From contig VAYU01000031.1 of NCBI GenBank assembly GCA_005884925.1, forward strand, positions 1 through 64,000: a stretch of DNA of 64,000 bases. Direction: 5' to 3'. Made by a program: the position numbers and the translations under genes. Origin of the DNA: Actinomycetota bacterium. GTDB taxonomy: Bacteria > Actinomycetota > UBA4738 > HRBIN12. The notes beneath the pieces are model-generated. The model worked only from the letters and a program-made list of their open reading frames with translations. It did no database searches and was not told the origin of the DNA. This document shows, in pieces, positions 24,610 through 34,216 of this stretch (the first letter of the stretch is position 1; each line of letters opens with the position of its first letter).

Positions 24610-25782
24610 ATGTCCCGGTCATCCCAACGCATCCGCGTCCTGGTGGCCGACGACGAGCCTGCCCTGCGGGGCGCCCTCGCCGAGCTCCTCGCGCAGGAGG
24701 ACCGGATCTTCTTCGTGGGAGCGGCGGCCGATGCGGACGAGGCGATCGCCCTCGCGCAGCGGGAGCAGCCAGACGTCGCGCTGCTCGACGTCAAGATGCC
24801 GGCGGGCGGCGGTCCCCGAGCCGCGAGAGAGATCCAGCGGCTATCTCCCGGGACCCGCGTGATCGCGCTCTCCGCGTTCGAGGACCGTCCGACCGTGCTC
24901 GAGATGCTCCGTGCAGGCTGTGTCGGCTACCTCGTCAAGGGGACCGCGGCCGAGGACATCTTGGGATCCATCCGACGGGTCGCGCAGGGCGGCACGAGCC
25001 TATCGGACGAGGTCGTCGGGGGCATCGTGCACGAACTCTCGTCCCAGCTCCGTCGCGAGGAGATCGAGCAGGAGCAGATCGAGGCTCGCCGCGACGAGAT
25101 CCTGCGGTTCGTCGCGGGCGAGGGGATGTCCATGGCGTTCCAACCGATCGTCAACCTCGAGGACCACGACGTGATCGGGGTCGAGGCACTGGCGCGGTTC
25201 CGGTCGTTCCCCATGCGCCGGCCCGACGAATGGTTCGCCGAAGCGAGGGCGCTCGACCTCGGTGTTCCGCTCGAGCTCTCGACGATCCGGCAGGCCGCGC
25301 TCGGGCTCCCCAAGCTGCCGCCCCGCTCCTACCTCTCGGTCAACTGCTCGCACCGCGCCGCCCGCTCCCCCGAGCTCGAGCCGATCCTCGAGCCGGTCGC
25401 CCGGCGGATGGTCGTCGAGATCACGGAGCACGAGGCGGTCGACGACTACGATGAGCTCGCACGGTGGCTCGCACCACTCCGCGCGATGGGCGTGCGGATC
25501 GCGATCGATGATGCCGGCGCGGGGTACGCGAGCTTGCGCCACACCCTGCAGATCGCGCCCGACATCGTCAAGGTCGACATCTCGCTCACCCGCTCGATCG
25601 ATGGGGACCGCGGCAAGCGCGCGCTCGCGCGGGCGCTGATCTCCTTCGCGCAGGAGATGGACATGACGATCGTCGCCGAGGGGATCGAGACCGACGCCGA
25701 GCTGCAGACGCTCCTCGAGCTGGGCGTGCGGTACGGGCAGGGCTATTTCCTGGCGCAGCCGGGCACGCTCCCCGGCAGCTGA
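24610..25782 (+). CDS. Response regulator with EAL domain (c-di-GMP phosphodiesterase)
   Basis: 390 aa. N-terminal receiver (residues 5-125): acidic pocket DDE, phospho-acceptor Asp in VALLDVKMP and the conserved Lys in YLVKGT. A short helical linker (QLRREEIEQEQIEARR) leads to the EAL domain (about 165-385). Its catalytic set can be read: EAL in IGVEALARF, Asn in YLSVNCS, Glu in VEITEHEA, Asp-Asp in AIDDAGAGYASL, Lys in IVKVDI, Glu in AEGIET and Gln in YFLAQP. It should hydrolyse c-di-GMP when phosphorylated. ATG 24610 is used; the frame is open to 24469 but that stretch looks like a non-coding leader. A partner histidine kinase is not adjacent. Confidence 0.92.
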   Translation: MSRSSQRIRVLVADDEPALRGALAELLAQEDRIFFVGAAADADEAIALAQREQPDVALLDVKMPAGGGPRAAREIQRLSPGTRVIALSAFEDRPTVLEMLRAGCVGYLVKGTAAEDILGSIRRVAQGGTSLSDEVVGGIVHELSSQLRREEIEQEQIEARRDEILRFVAGEGMSMAFQPIVNLEDHDVIGVEALARFRSFPMRRPDEWFAEARALDLGVPLELSTIRQAALGLPKLPPRSYLSVNCSHRAARSPELEPILEPVARRMVVEITEHEAVDDYDELARWLAPLRAMGVRIAIDDAGAGYASLRHTLQIAPDIVKVDISLTRSIDGDRGKRALARALISFAQEMDMTIVAEGIETDAELQTLLELGVRYGQGYFLAQPGTLPGS

Positions 25783-25791
25783 CCGTCGGGG

Positions 25792-26763
<972 letters not shown>

Positions 26764-26924
26764 ATCCTCGGCAGCTCCTTGGGATCTCGGCGCGCTCGGT
26801 CCACCGACGCATCGGCAGCTTACCGTCCCCACCTGGAGGGGTCGCGCAAGCGCCGAGAGGGACGGCAGGACCGATGCCGTGGGACGATGGGTGCCTCGCA
26901 GCACGTGAAGGGATCCTCGACGAT

Positions 26925-28316
26925 ATGCAGGTGCTCGATTCGTTCCTCGATGCGATGGGCGATACCCCCCTCGTCCGCCTCCAGGCCGTGACGCGGGGAC
27001 TTCGCCCCACGGTGCTCGCCAAGCTGGAGATGCTCAACCCGGGCGGGTCCGTGAAGGACCGGATCGGGATCCGGATGATCGAGGCGGCCGAGCGGGAAGG
27101 GAAGCTGCGTCCGGGCGGCACGATCGTCGAACCAACATCCGGGAACACGGGTCACGGGTTGGCGATCGCGGCCGCGGTCAAGGGATACGACTGCATCTTC
27201 GTGATGCCGGACAAGATGAGCCAGGAGAAGATCGCGCTGCTGCGCGCGTACGGGGCGGAGGTCGTGATCTGTCCGACCGCGGTGGCGCGCGAGTCGCCCG
27301 AGTCCTATTACTCGGTGGCCGACCGGCTGGCCTCGGAGATCCCCGGCGCGTTCCAGCCGAACCAGTACTTCAACCCCGTCAACCCGCAGACGCACGAGGA
27401 GACGACCGGTCCGGAGATCTGGCGACAGACCGACGGGACGATCGACGTGTTCGTGGCCGGCGTTGGGACCGGCGGCACGATCACCGGCGTCGCGCGCTAC
27501 CTCAAGCGGATGAAGCCGTCGATCACGATCGTGGGCGCCGACACGGAGGGTTCCGTCTACACGGGCGACACCCCCCGTCCGTACCTCACGGAGGGGATCG
27601 GAGAGGATTTCTGGCCCGATACCTTCGATCCCGCGCTCGTCGACCGATGGGTGCGCGTCCCCGACCGCGAGGCGTTCCTCACCGCGCGCGCGGTGACACG
27701 CCAGGAGGGGATCCTGATCGGGGGGTCGGGCGGCTCCGCCGTCTCCGCCGCGCTCACGGTGGCACGCGATCACGACGAGGACACGACGATCGTCGTCCTG
27801 CTCCCCGACACCGGGCGGCAGTACCTCTCGAAGCTCTTCTCCGACTCATGGATGCGCCAGTACGGCTTCCTCGAGGGACCGGAGGTGATCCGGGTCGAGC
27901 AGGTTCTCAGCGCCAAGGGCGACGACCTTCCCGCCGTGATCACCGTCCTCGCGCACGACAAGGTGCGCCAGGCGGTCGACGTGTTGCAGGCGCACAGCAT
28001 CTCGCAGGCACCGGTCGTCCGAGAGGCGTCGTCCGACGTCGCACAGTTCGTCGGGTCGATCCGCGACCGCGAGCTGCTCGAGCGCGTCTTCCGTGATCCG
28101 GACGCCCTGCAGGCCGACGTCGCCTCGGTGATGGCGCCGCCGATCCCCATCGTCGAATGGGACGCGGCGGTCGACGACGCGTTCGAGGAACTCGAGCGGG
28201 CCCCGGCGGCGCTGGTGGCGAAGGCAGGGCAGGTCATGGGGATCCTGACCAGGAGCGACCTCCTGGACTTCCTCGCGCACCGGCGGCAGGCACCCTCGCG
28301 CCAAGGCTCGATCTAG
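26925..28316 (+). CDS. cbs: Cystathionine beta-synthase with CBS domains
   Basis: 463 aa. The PLP-binding lysine is in NPGGSVKDRIGI, the serine-binding loop is PTSGNTGHGLAIA and the PLP phosphate loop is VGTGGTITGVARYLK. From about residue 335 two CBS motifs follow (KVRQAVDVLQAHSISQAPVV and the C-terminal QVMGILTRSDLLDFLAHRR), which in other members sense nucleotides or SAM. It joins serine and homocysteine to cystathionine. ATG 26925 has GAAGGGAT upstream; the frame is open to 26874. Genes for DUF429 and cystathionine gamma-synthase/lyase follow in the same direction, resembling the mycobacterial cbs-metB neighbourhood. Confidence 0.93.
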   Translation: MQVLDSFLDAMGDTPLVRLQAVTRGLRPTVLAKLEMLNPGGSVKDRIGIRMIEAAEREGKLRPGGTIVEPTSGNTGHGLAIAAAVKGYDCIFVMPDKMSQEKIALLRAYGAEVVICPTAVARESPESYYSVADRLASEIPGAFQPNQYFNPVNPQTHEETTGPEIWRQTDGTIDVFVAGVGTGGTITGVARYLKRMKPSITIVGADTEGSVYTGDTPRPYLTEGIGEDFWPDTFDPALVDRWVRVPDREAFLTARAVTRQEGILIGGSGGSAVSAALTVARDHDEDTTIVVLLPDTGRQYLSKLFSDSWMRQYGFLEGPEVIRVEQVLSAKGDDLPAVITVLAHDKVRQAVDVLQAHSISQAPVVREASSDVAQFVGSIRDRELLERVFRDPDALQADVASVMAPPIPIVEWDAAVDDAFEELERAPAALVAKAGQVMGILTRSDLLDFLAHRRQAPSRQGSI

Positions 28317-28319
28317 GTC

Positions 28320-29168
28320 GTGCTCGCGCTCGGGATCGACGTCGGCGCGCCGCGCAAGGGGATGGACGTGGTCCTGCTGGACGACGACCGGGACCCGGTG
28401 CGGATCGTCTCGAAGGTGGGGATCGACCGGCTCGGGCTCCTGGTCGGCGAGCTCGGGCCGGACGTGATCGCGATCGACGCGCCGCCCGCCTGGGCCCCGA
28501 ACGGGTCGTCGCGCCTGACCGAGCGGCTGCTCGCGCAGTGCAACATCCACGCGTTCAACACCCCCTCGGCGCGGGGGGGATCCGGCCACCCGTTCTACGC
28601 GTGGATGGAGTTCGGCTTCGAGGTCTTCGCGGTGGTGGCCGCGCGGGGCTACCCGCGCTATCGCGCGGGAGCCCCGCGCGGCACCGCGATGGAGGTCTTC
28701 CCGCACGGCAGCGCGGCGGTCCTCGCCGGCTGTCTGCCGCCGAGGGGCGCGAAGAAGAAGCCGTGGCGCGAGCGGATACTGGCAGCCCAGGGCGTCCGGA
28801 TCGCGGAGCTCACGACGGCCGACCGGGTCGACGCCGCCCTCTGCGCACTGACCGGCTTGCTGGCGCTCGAAGGCAAGCGGTTCGCGCCCGGCGACCCGAA
28901 GGAGGGGGTGATCGTGCTTCCCGCCGCGTCGCTCCCCGCACGACCCTTCCGCCCGGCGCCCGCCGAGGCGCACGATGAGGCCACGCTGCCGCTGTTCCGC
29001 GAGTGCGCGTGCGGCGATCCCGCGTGCCACGAGCTCACGCGGACCGAGTTCGCGCCGGGACACGACGCCAAGCGCAAGTCGCGGCTATGGACGAGCGCCC
29101 GCACCGGCGTGCTCGCGGTCGAGGAGCTGAGGAGACGCGGATGGGTGATCCCACCGGAGATGCGATGA
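28320..29168 (+). CDS. DUF429-domain protein between cbs and metB
   Basis: 282 aa. An RNase H-like DUF429 fold opens LALGIDVGAPRKGMDVVLLD and continues with VIAIDAPPAWAPNGSSRLTE and DAALCALTGLLALE. The Asp of GIDVG and of AIDAPP are in positions used as acidic ligands in RNase H folds. The C-terminus has a cysteine cluster (FRECACGDPACHEL) with a downstream PGHDAKRKSRLW, perhaps a zinc site. Biochemical function unknown. GTG 28320 starts 3 nt after the cbs stop, and its stop overlaps the metB start (ATGA), so it is embedded in the transsulfuration operon. No enzymatic role can be assigned from sequence. Confidence 0.75.
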   Translation: MLALGIDVGAPRKGMDVVLLDDDRDPVRIVSKVGIDRLGLLVGELGPDVIAIDAPPAWAPNGSSRLTERLLAQCNIHAFNTPSARGGSGHPFYAWMEFGFEVFAVVAARGYPRYRAGAPRGTAMEVFPHGSAAVLAGCLPPRGAKKKPWRERILAAQGVRIAELTTADRVDAALCALTGLLALEGKRFAPGDPKEGVIVLPAASLPARPFRPAPAEAHDEATLPLFRECACGDPACHELTRTEFAPGHDAKRKSRLWTSARTGVLAVEELRRRGWVIPPEMR

Positions 29169-30289
29169 GGTTCGAGACGGCCGCGGTCCATGCGGGCCAG
29201 GACCCCGAGCCGGTGTACGGCGCGGTCAACGTCCCGATCTATCAGACGGCGACGTACGCGCAGGACGAGGTCGGCACGCCGAAGGTGTGGGACTACGCGC
29301 GCGGCGGGAACCCGACGCGCGCGGCCTTCGAGGCGGCGCTCGCCGCCCTCGAGGGCGGCGAGCGCTGCTTCGCGTTCGCCAGCGGCATGGCCGCCGAGAC
29401 GACGCTGCTCCTCACGCTCCGCCCGGGTGATCACGTGCTGCTCGCCGACGACGTCTACGGCGGCACCTACCGGTTGCTCTCGAAGGTCCTCGGGCCGTGG
29501 GGACTCGCGTTCGACACCTGTGACATGACCGACCCCCGTTCGGTGCGAGAGGCGCTCCGCGCGGAGACCCGGGTCGTGTGGGTGGAGACGCCGTCGAACC
29601 CCTTGCTCAAGATCGTCGACCTCGCGGCGGTAGCCGAGGTCGCGTACGCGGGCGGCGCGAAGGTCGTGGTCGACAACACCTTCGCGACCCCCGCCGCGCA
29701 ACGTCCGCTCGCCCTCGGCGCCGACGTGGTCGTGCACAGCGTGACGAAGTACATCGGGGGGCACTCGGATCTGATCGGAGGCGCGCTCGTCACGAGCGAC
29801 GCCGACCTGGTCGAGCCGCTCGGTTTCCTCGTGAACGCGGTCGGCGCCGTCCCGGGTCCGATGGACAGCTACCTCGCGCTCCGCGGACTGAAGACGCTCG
29901 CGATGCGGATGGAGCGGCACGCGGCGTCGGCGGGCGCGATCGCCGCGTTCCTCGACGACCACCCGAAAGTCAACCAGGTGTACTATCCCGGGCTCGCATC
30001 GCACCCCGGTCACGACGTCGCCGCGCGACAGATGTCGAATTTCGGCGGGATCGTGTCCTTCTCAGTGGGCTCGGCCGAGGAGGCCGTCGAGGTCGCGCAG
30101 CGCACCGAGCTGTTCTTCCTGGCGGAGTCGCTCGGCGGCGTCGAGTCGCTGATCGAGGTGCCGGGACCGATGACCCACGCGAGCGTCGCGGGATCGCCGA
30201 TCGAGGTGCCGCCTGAACTGATCCGGCTGTCGGTCGGGGTCGAGCACCCCGACGACCTGATCGAGGACCTGCGTCGCGCGCTCGGGTGA
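29165..30289 (+). CDS. metB: Cystathionine gamma-synthase/gamma-lyase family PLP enzyme
   Basis: 374 aa. Conserved stretches include FETAAVHAGQDPEPVYGAVN, SGMAAETTLLLTLRPGDHVL and WVETPSNPLLKIVDL. The PLP lysine is in VVHSVTKYIGGHSDLIGG. Members make cystathionine from O-acyl-homoserine and cysteine, or cleave it to cysteine; sequence does not separate them cleanly. With cbs upstream the enzyme may complete reverse transsulfuration, turning homocysteine to cysteine. ATG 29165 overlaps the DUF429 stop; ATG 29141 is an in-frame alternative with GGAG 6-7 nt upstream. The downstream gene is convergent. Confidence 0.93.
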   Translation: MRFETAAVHAGQDPEPVYGAVNVPIYQTATYAQDEVGTPKVWDYARGGNPTRAAFEAALAALEGGERCFAFASGMAAETTLLLTLRPGDHVLLADDVYGGTYRLLSKVLGPWGLAFDTCDMTDPRSVREALRAETRVVWVETPSNPLLKIVDLAAVAEVAYAGGAKVVVDNTFATPAAQRPLALGADVVVHSVTKYIGGHSDLIGGALVTSDADLVEPLGFLVNAVGAVPGPMDSYLALRGLKTLAMRMERHAASAGAIAAFLDDHPKVNQVYYPGLASHPGHDVAARQMSNFGGIVSFSVGSAEEAVEVAQRTELFFLAESLGGVESLIEVPGPMTHASVAGSPIEVPPELIRLSVGVEHPDDLIEDLRRALG

Positions 30290-30304
30290 AGCGGCGGAGC
30301 GCCG

Positions 30305-30469
30305 CTAGGCCTTCGCCCGTTTGAGATAGGCGATCAGCGAGGTCCCACCGGCGGGCGTCTGCTGCTGGGTCACGGCCACGAGCTCCCAGCCATCCTCGCC
30401 GAACGAGTTCAGGATCTCGCCGGGGTTGTGCTCGAGCAGCGGCGCGACGAAGTACTCCCACGCGGTCAT
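30305..30469 (-). CDS. Small DUF4177-like protein
   Basis: 54 aa, too small to be picked up by simple ORF length. It begins MTAWEYFVAPLLEHNPGEIL and continues NSFGEDGWELVAVTQQQ, matching the DUF4177 pattern (WEY..VPL...LN..G..GWELV). It ends KRAKA. The ATG follows the CoA-binding gene's stop codon directly (TAGATG), so it is co-translated as the third gene of this leftward operon. The fold is a small ferredoxin-like beta-alpha domain; no function is known. Confidence 0.75.
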   Translation of the reverse strand: MTAWEYFVAPLLEHNPGEILNSFGEDGWELVAVTQQQTPAGGTSLIAYLKRAKA

Positions 30470-30907
30470 CTACAGCTCCTCTCCCATGAGTCGAGCGCGG
30501 ACGTGCCTGATGCAGATGCCCATGATGACCTCGAGGCCGCCATCCATCGCGATGCGCGCGGCCTCCTCGCTGACGATGCCTTCCTGGAGCCACAGCACGC
30601 GGGCGCCGATCGCGACCGCCTGCCGCGCCACCTCCGGCGTCAGTTCCGCGCGGCGGAACACATCCACCACCTCGACCCCGACGTCGTTCGGGACGTCCGT
30701 GAGCGAGGCATACGCGTGTTCGCCGAGGACCTCCGTCTCGTTCGGGTTGACCGGGACGATCCGGTACGCGTGCTCCTGGAGGTACCGCGCCACCTGGTAC
30801 GACGGCCGCGCGGGGTTCGAGGAGAGTCCGACGACCGCGACGTTGTGGACCGCTCCGAGCAACGCGCGGAGCTCACGGTCCTCCGGGCTCAAGACGTCGT
30901 CAGCCAT
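30470..30907 (-). CDS. CoA-binding (CoA_binding_2) domain protein
   Basis: 145 aa, a Rossmann-fold CoA-binding domain as a single protein. The nucleotide loop is VAVVGLSSNPARPSYQVARY, followed by IVPVNPNETEVLG, VDVFRRAELTPEVARQAVA and VLWLQEGIVSEEAARIA. The same fold is the N-terminal domain of succinyl-CoA synthetase. It may sense or carry CoA. ATG 30907 lies inside the 3' end of the NUDIX gene (19-nt overlap), and the DUF4177 gene follows at once. Linking a CoA pyrophosphatase and a CoA-binding protein is a coherent theme. Confidence 0.87.
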   Translation of the reverse strand: MADDVLSPEDRELRALLGAVHNVAVVGLSSNPARPSYQVARYLQEHAYRIVPVNPNETEVLGEHAYASLTDVPNDVGVEVVDVFRRAELTPEVARQAVAIGARVLWLQEGIVSEEAARIAMDGGLEVIMGICIRHVRARLMGEEL

Positions 30908-31476
30908 GGCGCGGTCTCCCGTGCGAGCTCGAGGAACGCGTGCAGCATGAACCCGGTCGCGCCCCAGATCGTGGCATCCATGGTCTCGTACCACCATCCC
31001 TTCCACACGCGCCCGCCGTCGCGGTGGATCTCGCGTTCCTCTTCCAGGTCGGCGAGCGTCCCGGTCGGGACGGTGAGGACGCGCGCGATCTCGGCGCGAC
31101 TCTCGTGGAGCGTCGGGAGCGAACGCACCACCGCCACGAACGGGGTCACGAGGATGCCGGAAACGAACGTGTGGATCGGTGGGAGCGCGCCCAGCACCTC
31201 CGGGAGCGCGGGGTCGAGACCGATCTCCTCGTGCGTCTCGCGGAGCGCGGTCGCGACGAGGGCGTCGTCCCGCGGCTCCGCGAGCCCGCCCGGGAAGGAC
31301 ACCTCTCCCGGATGCCGGCTGAGGTGGGCCGCCCGCTCGGTGAACAGCAGCGACGGCGCGGGCTCCTCGATCAGCAACACCAGCACGGCGGCGAGCCGCT
31401 CGCCGGGGTCGGCCTCGGGCTGGGGATCCGGGTCGAGCCCTTCGCGCAGCGCCGAGCGATGATCCGTGAGCGCCAT
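30889..31476 (-). CDS. NUDIX hydrolase, CoA pyrophosphatase type
   Basis: 195 aa. The extended NUDIX box reads SFPGGLAEPRDDALVATALR then ETHEEIGLDP, with the REx2EE glutamates that bind Mg. The preceding SFPGG(L)AEPRD stretch and the downstream VLGALPPIHTFVSGI match the CoA pyrophosphatase subfamily (NudL/PCD1). It would split CoA, oxidised CoA or acyl-CoA to phosphopantetheine and 3',5'-ADP. ATG 31476 starts after a 75-nt divergent gap with the M20 gene. It overlaps the CoA-binding gene by 19 nt, so the two are probably made together. Confidence 0.9.
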   Translation of the reverse strand: MALTDHRSALREGLDPDPQPEADPGERLAAVLVLLIEEPAPSLLFTERAAHLSRHPGEVSFPGGLAEPRDDALVATALRETHEEIGLDPALPEVLGALPPIHTFVSGILVTPFVAVVRSLPTLHESRAEIARVLTVPTGTLADLEEEREIHRDGGRVWKGWWYETMDATIWGATGFMLHAFLELARETAPWLTTS

Positions 31477-31551
31477 GGGCTCATCGTAGGAGACCGCCCG
31501 GCGAACGCCGCCCCAGATGGCCGGGCCAGGACGGCTGGTAGCGTCCCCGGC

Positions 31552-32754
31552 GTGACGGAGGTCGACGATGTCCGTTCCCCCGCCGCCGATGCCGCGGCGG
31601 CCGCGGTCGATGTCGACGACCTGCTCGGCTACGCGCGTGCGCTGATCGCGGCGCCTTCGGAGAACCCCGGCGGCACCGAGGACGAAGCCGCCTCGGTGGC
31701 GGCCGACATCCTGGCGTCGCTCGGAGCGACGCCCGAGATCGTCCGGGGCGACGAGGGACGTCCGTCCGTCGTCGCCCGGTTCGGGGATCGACCGCGGCCG
31801 TCGCTCGCGTGGAACGGCCACCTCGACACCGTCCCAGCGGGATCGCCCGACGCGTGGACGACCCCGCCCTTCGACGGCGAGATCCGTGACGGGAAGCTGA
31901 TCGGTCGCGGTGCGTGCGACATGAAGGGGGCGATCGCGGCCGCGCTCGCGAGCGCGGCCGCGATCGCCCGCGTCGGCGTTCCCCTGGGTGGCTCGCTCTG
32001 GTTCCACCTGGCGGCCGATGAGGAGCTCGCCGGGATCCACGGTACGAACGTGCTCTGGGAACGCGGGATGCTCGACCAGGACGCCGCGATCGTCGGGGAG
32101 CCGACCGAGCTCCAGCTCGGCTTGGCCGAGCGGGGCGGGGCGTGGATCACGGCGACCGCGCACGGGCGGGCCGCCCACGGCTCCCAACCCCACCGCGGCG
32201 TGAACGCGATCACGTCGATGGCGCGATTGCTGCTCCGGCTGGAGGAGGCGCTCCCGGACCTGACGCATCCCCTGATCGGCGGCCCGACCGTCAACGCCGC
32301 GCTGATCGAGGGCGGAAGCGCCCCGAACGTCGTCCCGGACCGCTGCGTGGTCGACATCGACCGGCGCCTGCTCCCCGGCGAGGACGATCCCGCAGCCGTG
32401 CTGGAGCCCTTCCGACGGCTCATCGACGAGATCCGAGCGGACCATCCAGAGGTGCGGCTCGACGTCACGATCCGGGAGTGGATCGATGCGGCCGAGGCGC
32501 CACCGGACGAACGCATCGTTCGGCTAGCGCGCGCCGCGGTCGCTGAAGCCGGCGGCGGCCCGCCGGCCGCCGTCGGCTTCAGCGGCATCACCGATGCCCG
32601 CTACTACCTCAACCAGGCCAGGATCCCCACGGTGATCCTGGGGCCTGGCTCGATCGCTGTGGCGCACACCGCTGACGAATGGGTGTCCGTGGACGAGCTC
32701 GTCGCCGCCGCCCGCGCCTACGCGCGGCTCTTCGTCGGCTTCCTCGGCGACTGA
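31552..32754 (+). CDS. M20-family metallopeptidase (DapE/ArgE-like)
   Basis: 400 aa. Metal ligands follow the M20 order: His and Asp in AWNGHLDTVPAG, Asp in GRGACDMKGAI, Glu pair in AADEELAG, then GEPTELQLGLAERG and the last His in SIAVAHTADEWVSV. The lid domain contains RAAHGSQPHRGVNAI. The clearest relatives are succinyl-diaminopimelate desuccinylase and acetylornithine deacetylase; I cannot separate them. It would remove an acyl group from an amino acid or cleave a dipeptide using two zinc ions. GTG 31552 is the first start in frame and leaves a short acidic N-terminus. A remnant of a chitinase-like gene lies downstream on the other strand. Confidence 0.88.
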   Translation: MTEVDDVRSPAADAAAAAVDVDDLLGYARALIAAPSENPGGTEDEAASVAADILASLGATPEIVRGDEGRPSVVARFGDRPRPSLAWNGHLDTVPAGSPDAWTTPPFDGEIRDGKLIGRGACDMKGAIAAALASAAAIARVGVPLGGSLWFHLAADEELAGIHGTNVLWERGMLDQDAAIVGEPTELQLGLAERGGAWITATAHGRAAHGSQPHRGVNAITSMARLLLRLEEALPDLTHPLIGGPTVNAALIEGGSAPNVVPDRCVVDIDRRLLPGEDDPAAVLEPFRRLIDEIRADHPEVRLDVTIREWIDAAEAPPDERIVRLARAAVAEAGGGPPAAVGFSGITDARYYLNQARIPTVILGPGSIAVAHTADEWVSVDELVAAARAYARLFVGFLGD

Positions 32755-32768
32755 GTGACCCCGGACGA

Positions 32769-33004
32769 CTACGGTCCGGACGAGGTCTCGCCGAGGATCT
32801 CCAGGAACGCGAGCGTGGAGTACCTCCCCCCGACTGCTGCGCGATCGTCGTGATCGCATCGGAGGTCCAGGTCTCGAAGTACGGCGCGTACACGTGCGCG
32901 GGGATCGGGACGGCCGCACTCGCAGCGCTCGTGCCCGAGAACGCGGGACCGGCGAAGGCAGCGAACGCGACCAGCGCCGCCACGACGGTACGGGCTCGCT
33001 GCAT
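32769..33004 (-). pseudogene. Remnant of a secreted GH18 chitinase-like gene (N-terminal part)
   Basis: From ATG 33004 a signal peptide is present (VVAALVAFAAFAGPAFSG), then PIPAHVYAPYFETWTSD and ITTIAQQSGG in one frame. The match resumes in another frame as RYSTLAFLEILGETSSGP and stops at 32769. The expected GH18 reading is QQSGA(R/K)Y.TLAFL, so one base is missing near a run of six G. The gene is also truncated to about 78 codons; GH18 enzymes are over 300. No catalytic DxxDxDxE motif remains. This is a decayed fragment, not a working chitinase. It lies just beyond the M20 stop. Confidence 0.75.
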
Positions 33005-33166
33005 CGCAACGAGCTTCCCAAACTCCTCCCGGATCACGCCAACCAGAGCTCGTCACCGTCGGCCGAACGCGCTACCGCCGACGTAGCCCGGCCAACCTAG
33101 CCCGTCCAACCCTTTGACCGGCCCCTTCCGGCGGCGCAGGATGACCTGGAGCGGGCCGGTCCGGGG

Positions 33167-34207
33167 GTGCCCATCGTGAACGACGAGCCGATCAGAAGGA
33201 GCGAGCCACTGCACCTCGATGTCGCTGAACCATCGCTCCTGGTTCGCGTTGTGCTGGCCGAGATCCACTCGCCGGGCCCACTCCATTACCTGATCGAGGG
33301 CGAGGGGTTCCAGGTCGTCGGTTGCGCGTCGAACGACGTGGATCTGGCGCGCCTCCTCGCGTACGTGCAGCCGGACGTGATCGTCCTCGACGCCGACATC
33401 AGCGCGACCTCCGCGCTGGTCGCTCGCGAGAAGGCTCCCTCGTCGGAGCTGATCGTCCTGTGGCCCGACGGCGTTCAACTCCCGTCGGGGGCCGAACGGA
33501 TCCACCCACGCCTGATGTATCAGGAACTCGGTCCGGCGATCCGTCGGGCCGCCGAGGATCGCCGGACCCGGCATCCTGCGATCGTCGAGCCGGAGGACGA
33601 CGATGTCGACGCGCGGCCCGAGCCGCCCGAAGGCCTCGACGGCACGAGCTCTGCGACGCAGCGCACGAGCACCCGCATCCTCGCGGGAACGGCAGCGCTC
33701 ATCGCGCTCATCGTCTTGACGATAGGTGCGTCGTTCGCACTCGAGGGGCGGAGCCCATCGCCCCGACCGACGGCTCCCGCGATCACCAGGACCCCGAGCG
33801 CGATCGCGGGAACCAGCTCCGCCATGAGCCCTCCGAACCGGACCCGGGACGCGCACCCGTCCGTCGACGGGTGTGTGCCCGGCGTGAAGACCGATCGGAA
33901 GACGCCGAACGAACACGCATCGAGCACTGCCCTCGGCGCACCTCCTGCCTGTCGGGCAGGCACGCGGGGAGGCGCTCACCGGCAGGCCCACCGGCACGGC
34001 AACCATCGGGCGAGCCGGCCGCCTACCGGGAGCGGCAACGCGAACGCGAACGGCAGCGGCAACGCCTATGCGAATGGCAGCGGAACCGCGAAACGCCGCA
34101 GCGGCGCCCAGGGTCGGTCGCAGGGGCACCCCTCCGAAGCGCCGGCAGAGGCGCCGGCGGGACCGCCGGCGACGCCAGGCGGCGCGCGCAGCGGTCCCCC
34201 GGGCTGA
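33167..34207 (+). CDS. Receiver-like domain, one membrane helix and disordered tail
   Basis: 346 aa. The first 125 residues resemble a receiver domain: LLVRVVLAEIHSPGPLHYLI, then DVIVLDADISATSALVAREK at the phospho-acceptor position and LIVLWPDGVQL. The usual switch Lys is not clear, so it may be a pseudo-receiver. A membrane helix follows (AGTAALIALIVLTIGASFAL, about residues 180-200). The last 140 residues are low complexity, including a stretch rich in Gly, Asn and Ala (GNANANGSGNAYANGSG) and Pro/Ala. GTG 33167 or 33176 could be the start. A cytosolic receiver joined to an extracellular disordered tail is unusual. Function unknown. Confidence 0.7.
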   Translation: MPIVNDEPIRRSEPLHLDVAEPSLLVRVVLAEIHSPGPLHYLIEGEGFQVVGCASNDVDLARLLAYVQPDVIVLDADISATSALVAREKAPSSELIVLWPDGVQLPSGAERIHPRLMYQELGPAIRRAAEDRRTRHPAIVEPEDDDVDARPEPPEGLDGTSSATQRTSTRILAGTAALIALIVLTIGASFALEGRSPSPRPTAPAITRTPSAIAGTSSAMSPPNRTRDAHPSVDGCVPGVKTDRKTPNEHASSTALGAPPACRAGTRGGAHRQAHRHGNHRASRPPTGSGNANANGSGNAYANGSGTAKRRSGAQGRSQGHPSEAPAEAPAGPPATPGGARSGPPG

Positions 34208-34216
34208 GACCGAGCG

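Noticed and set aside
34020-34085. Short tandem GN/AN repeats as a CRISPR or VNTR array
   Set aside because: Repeats are imperfect, have no spacers and encode a low-complexity tail in frame.
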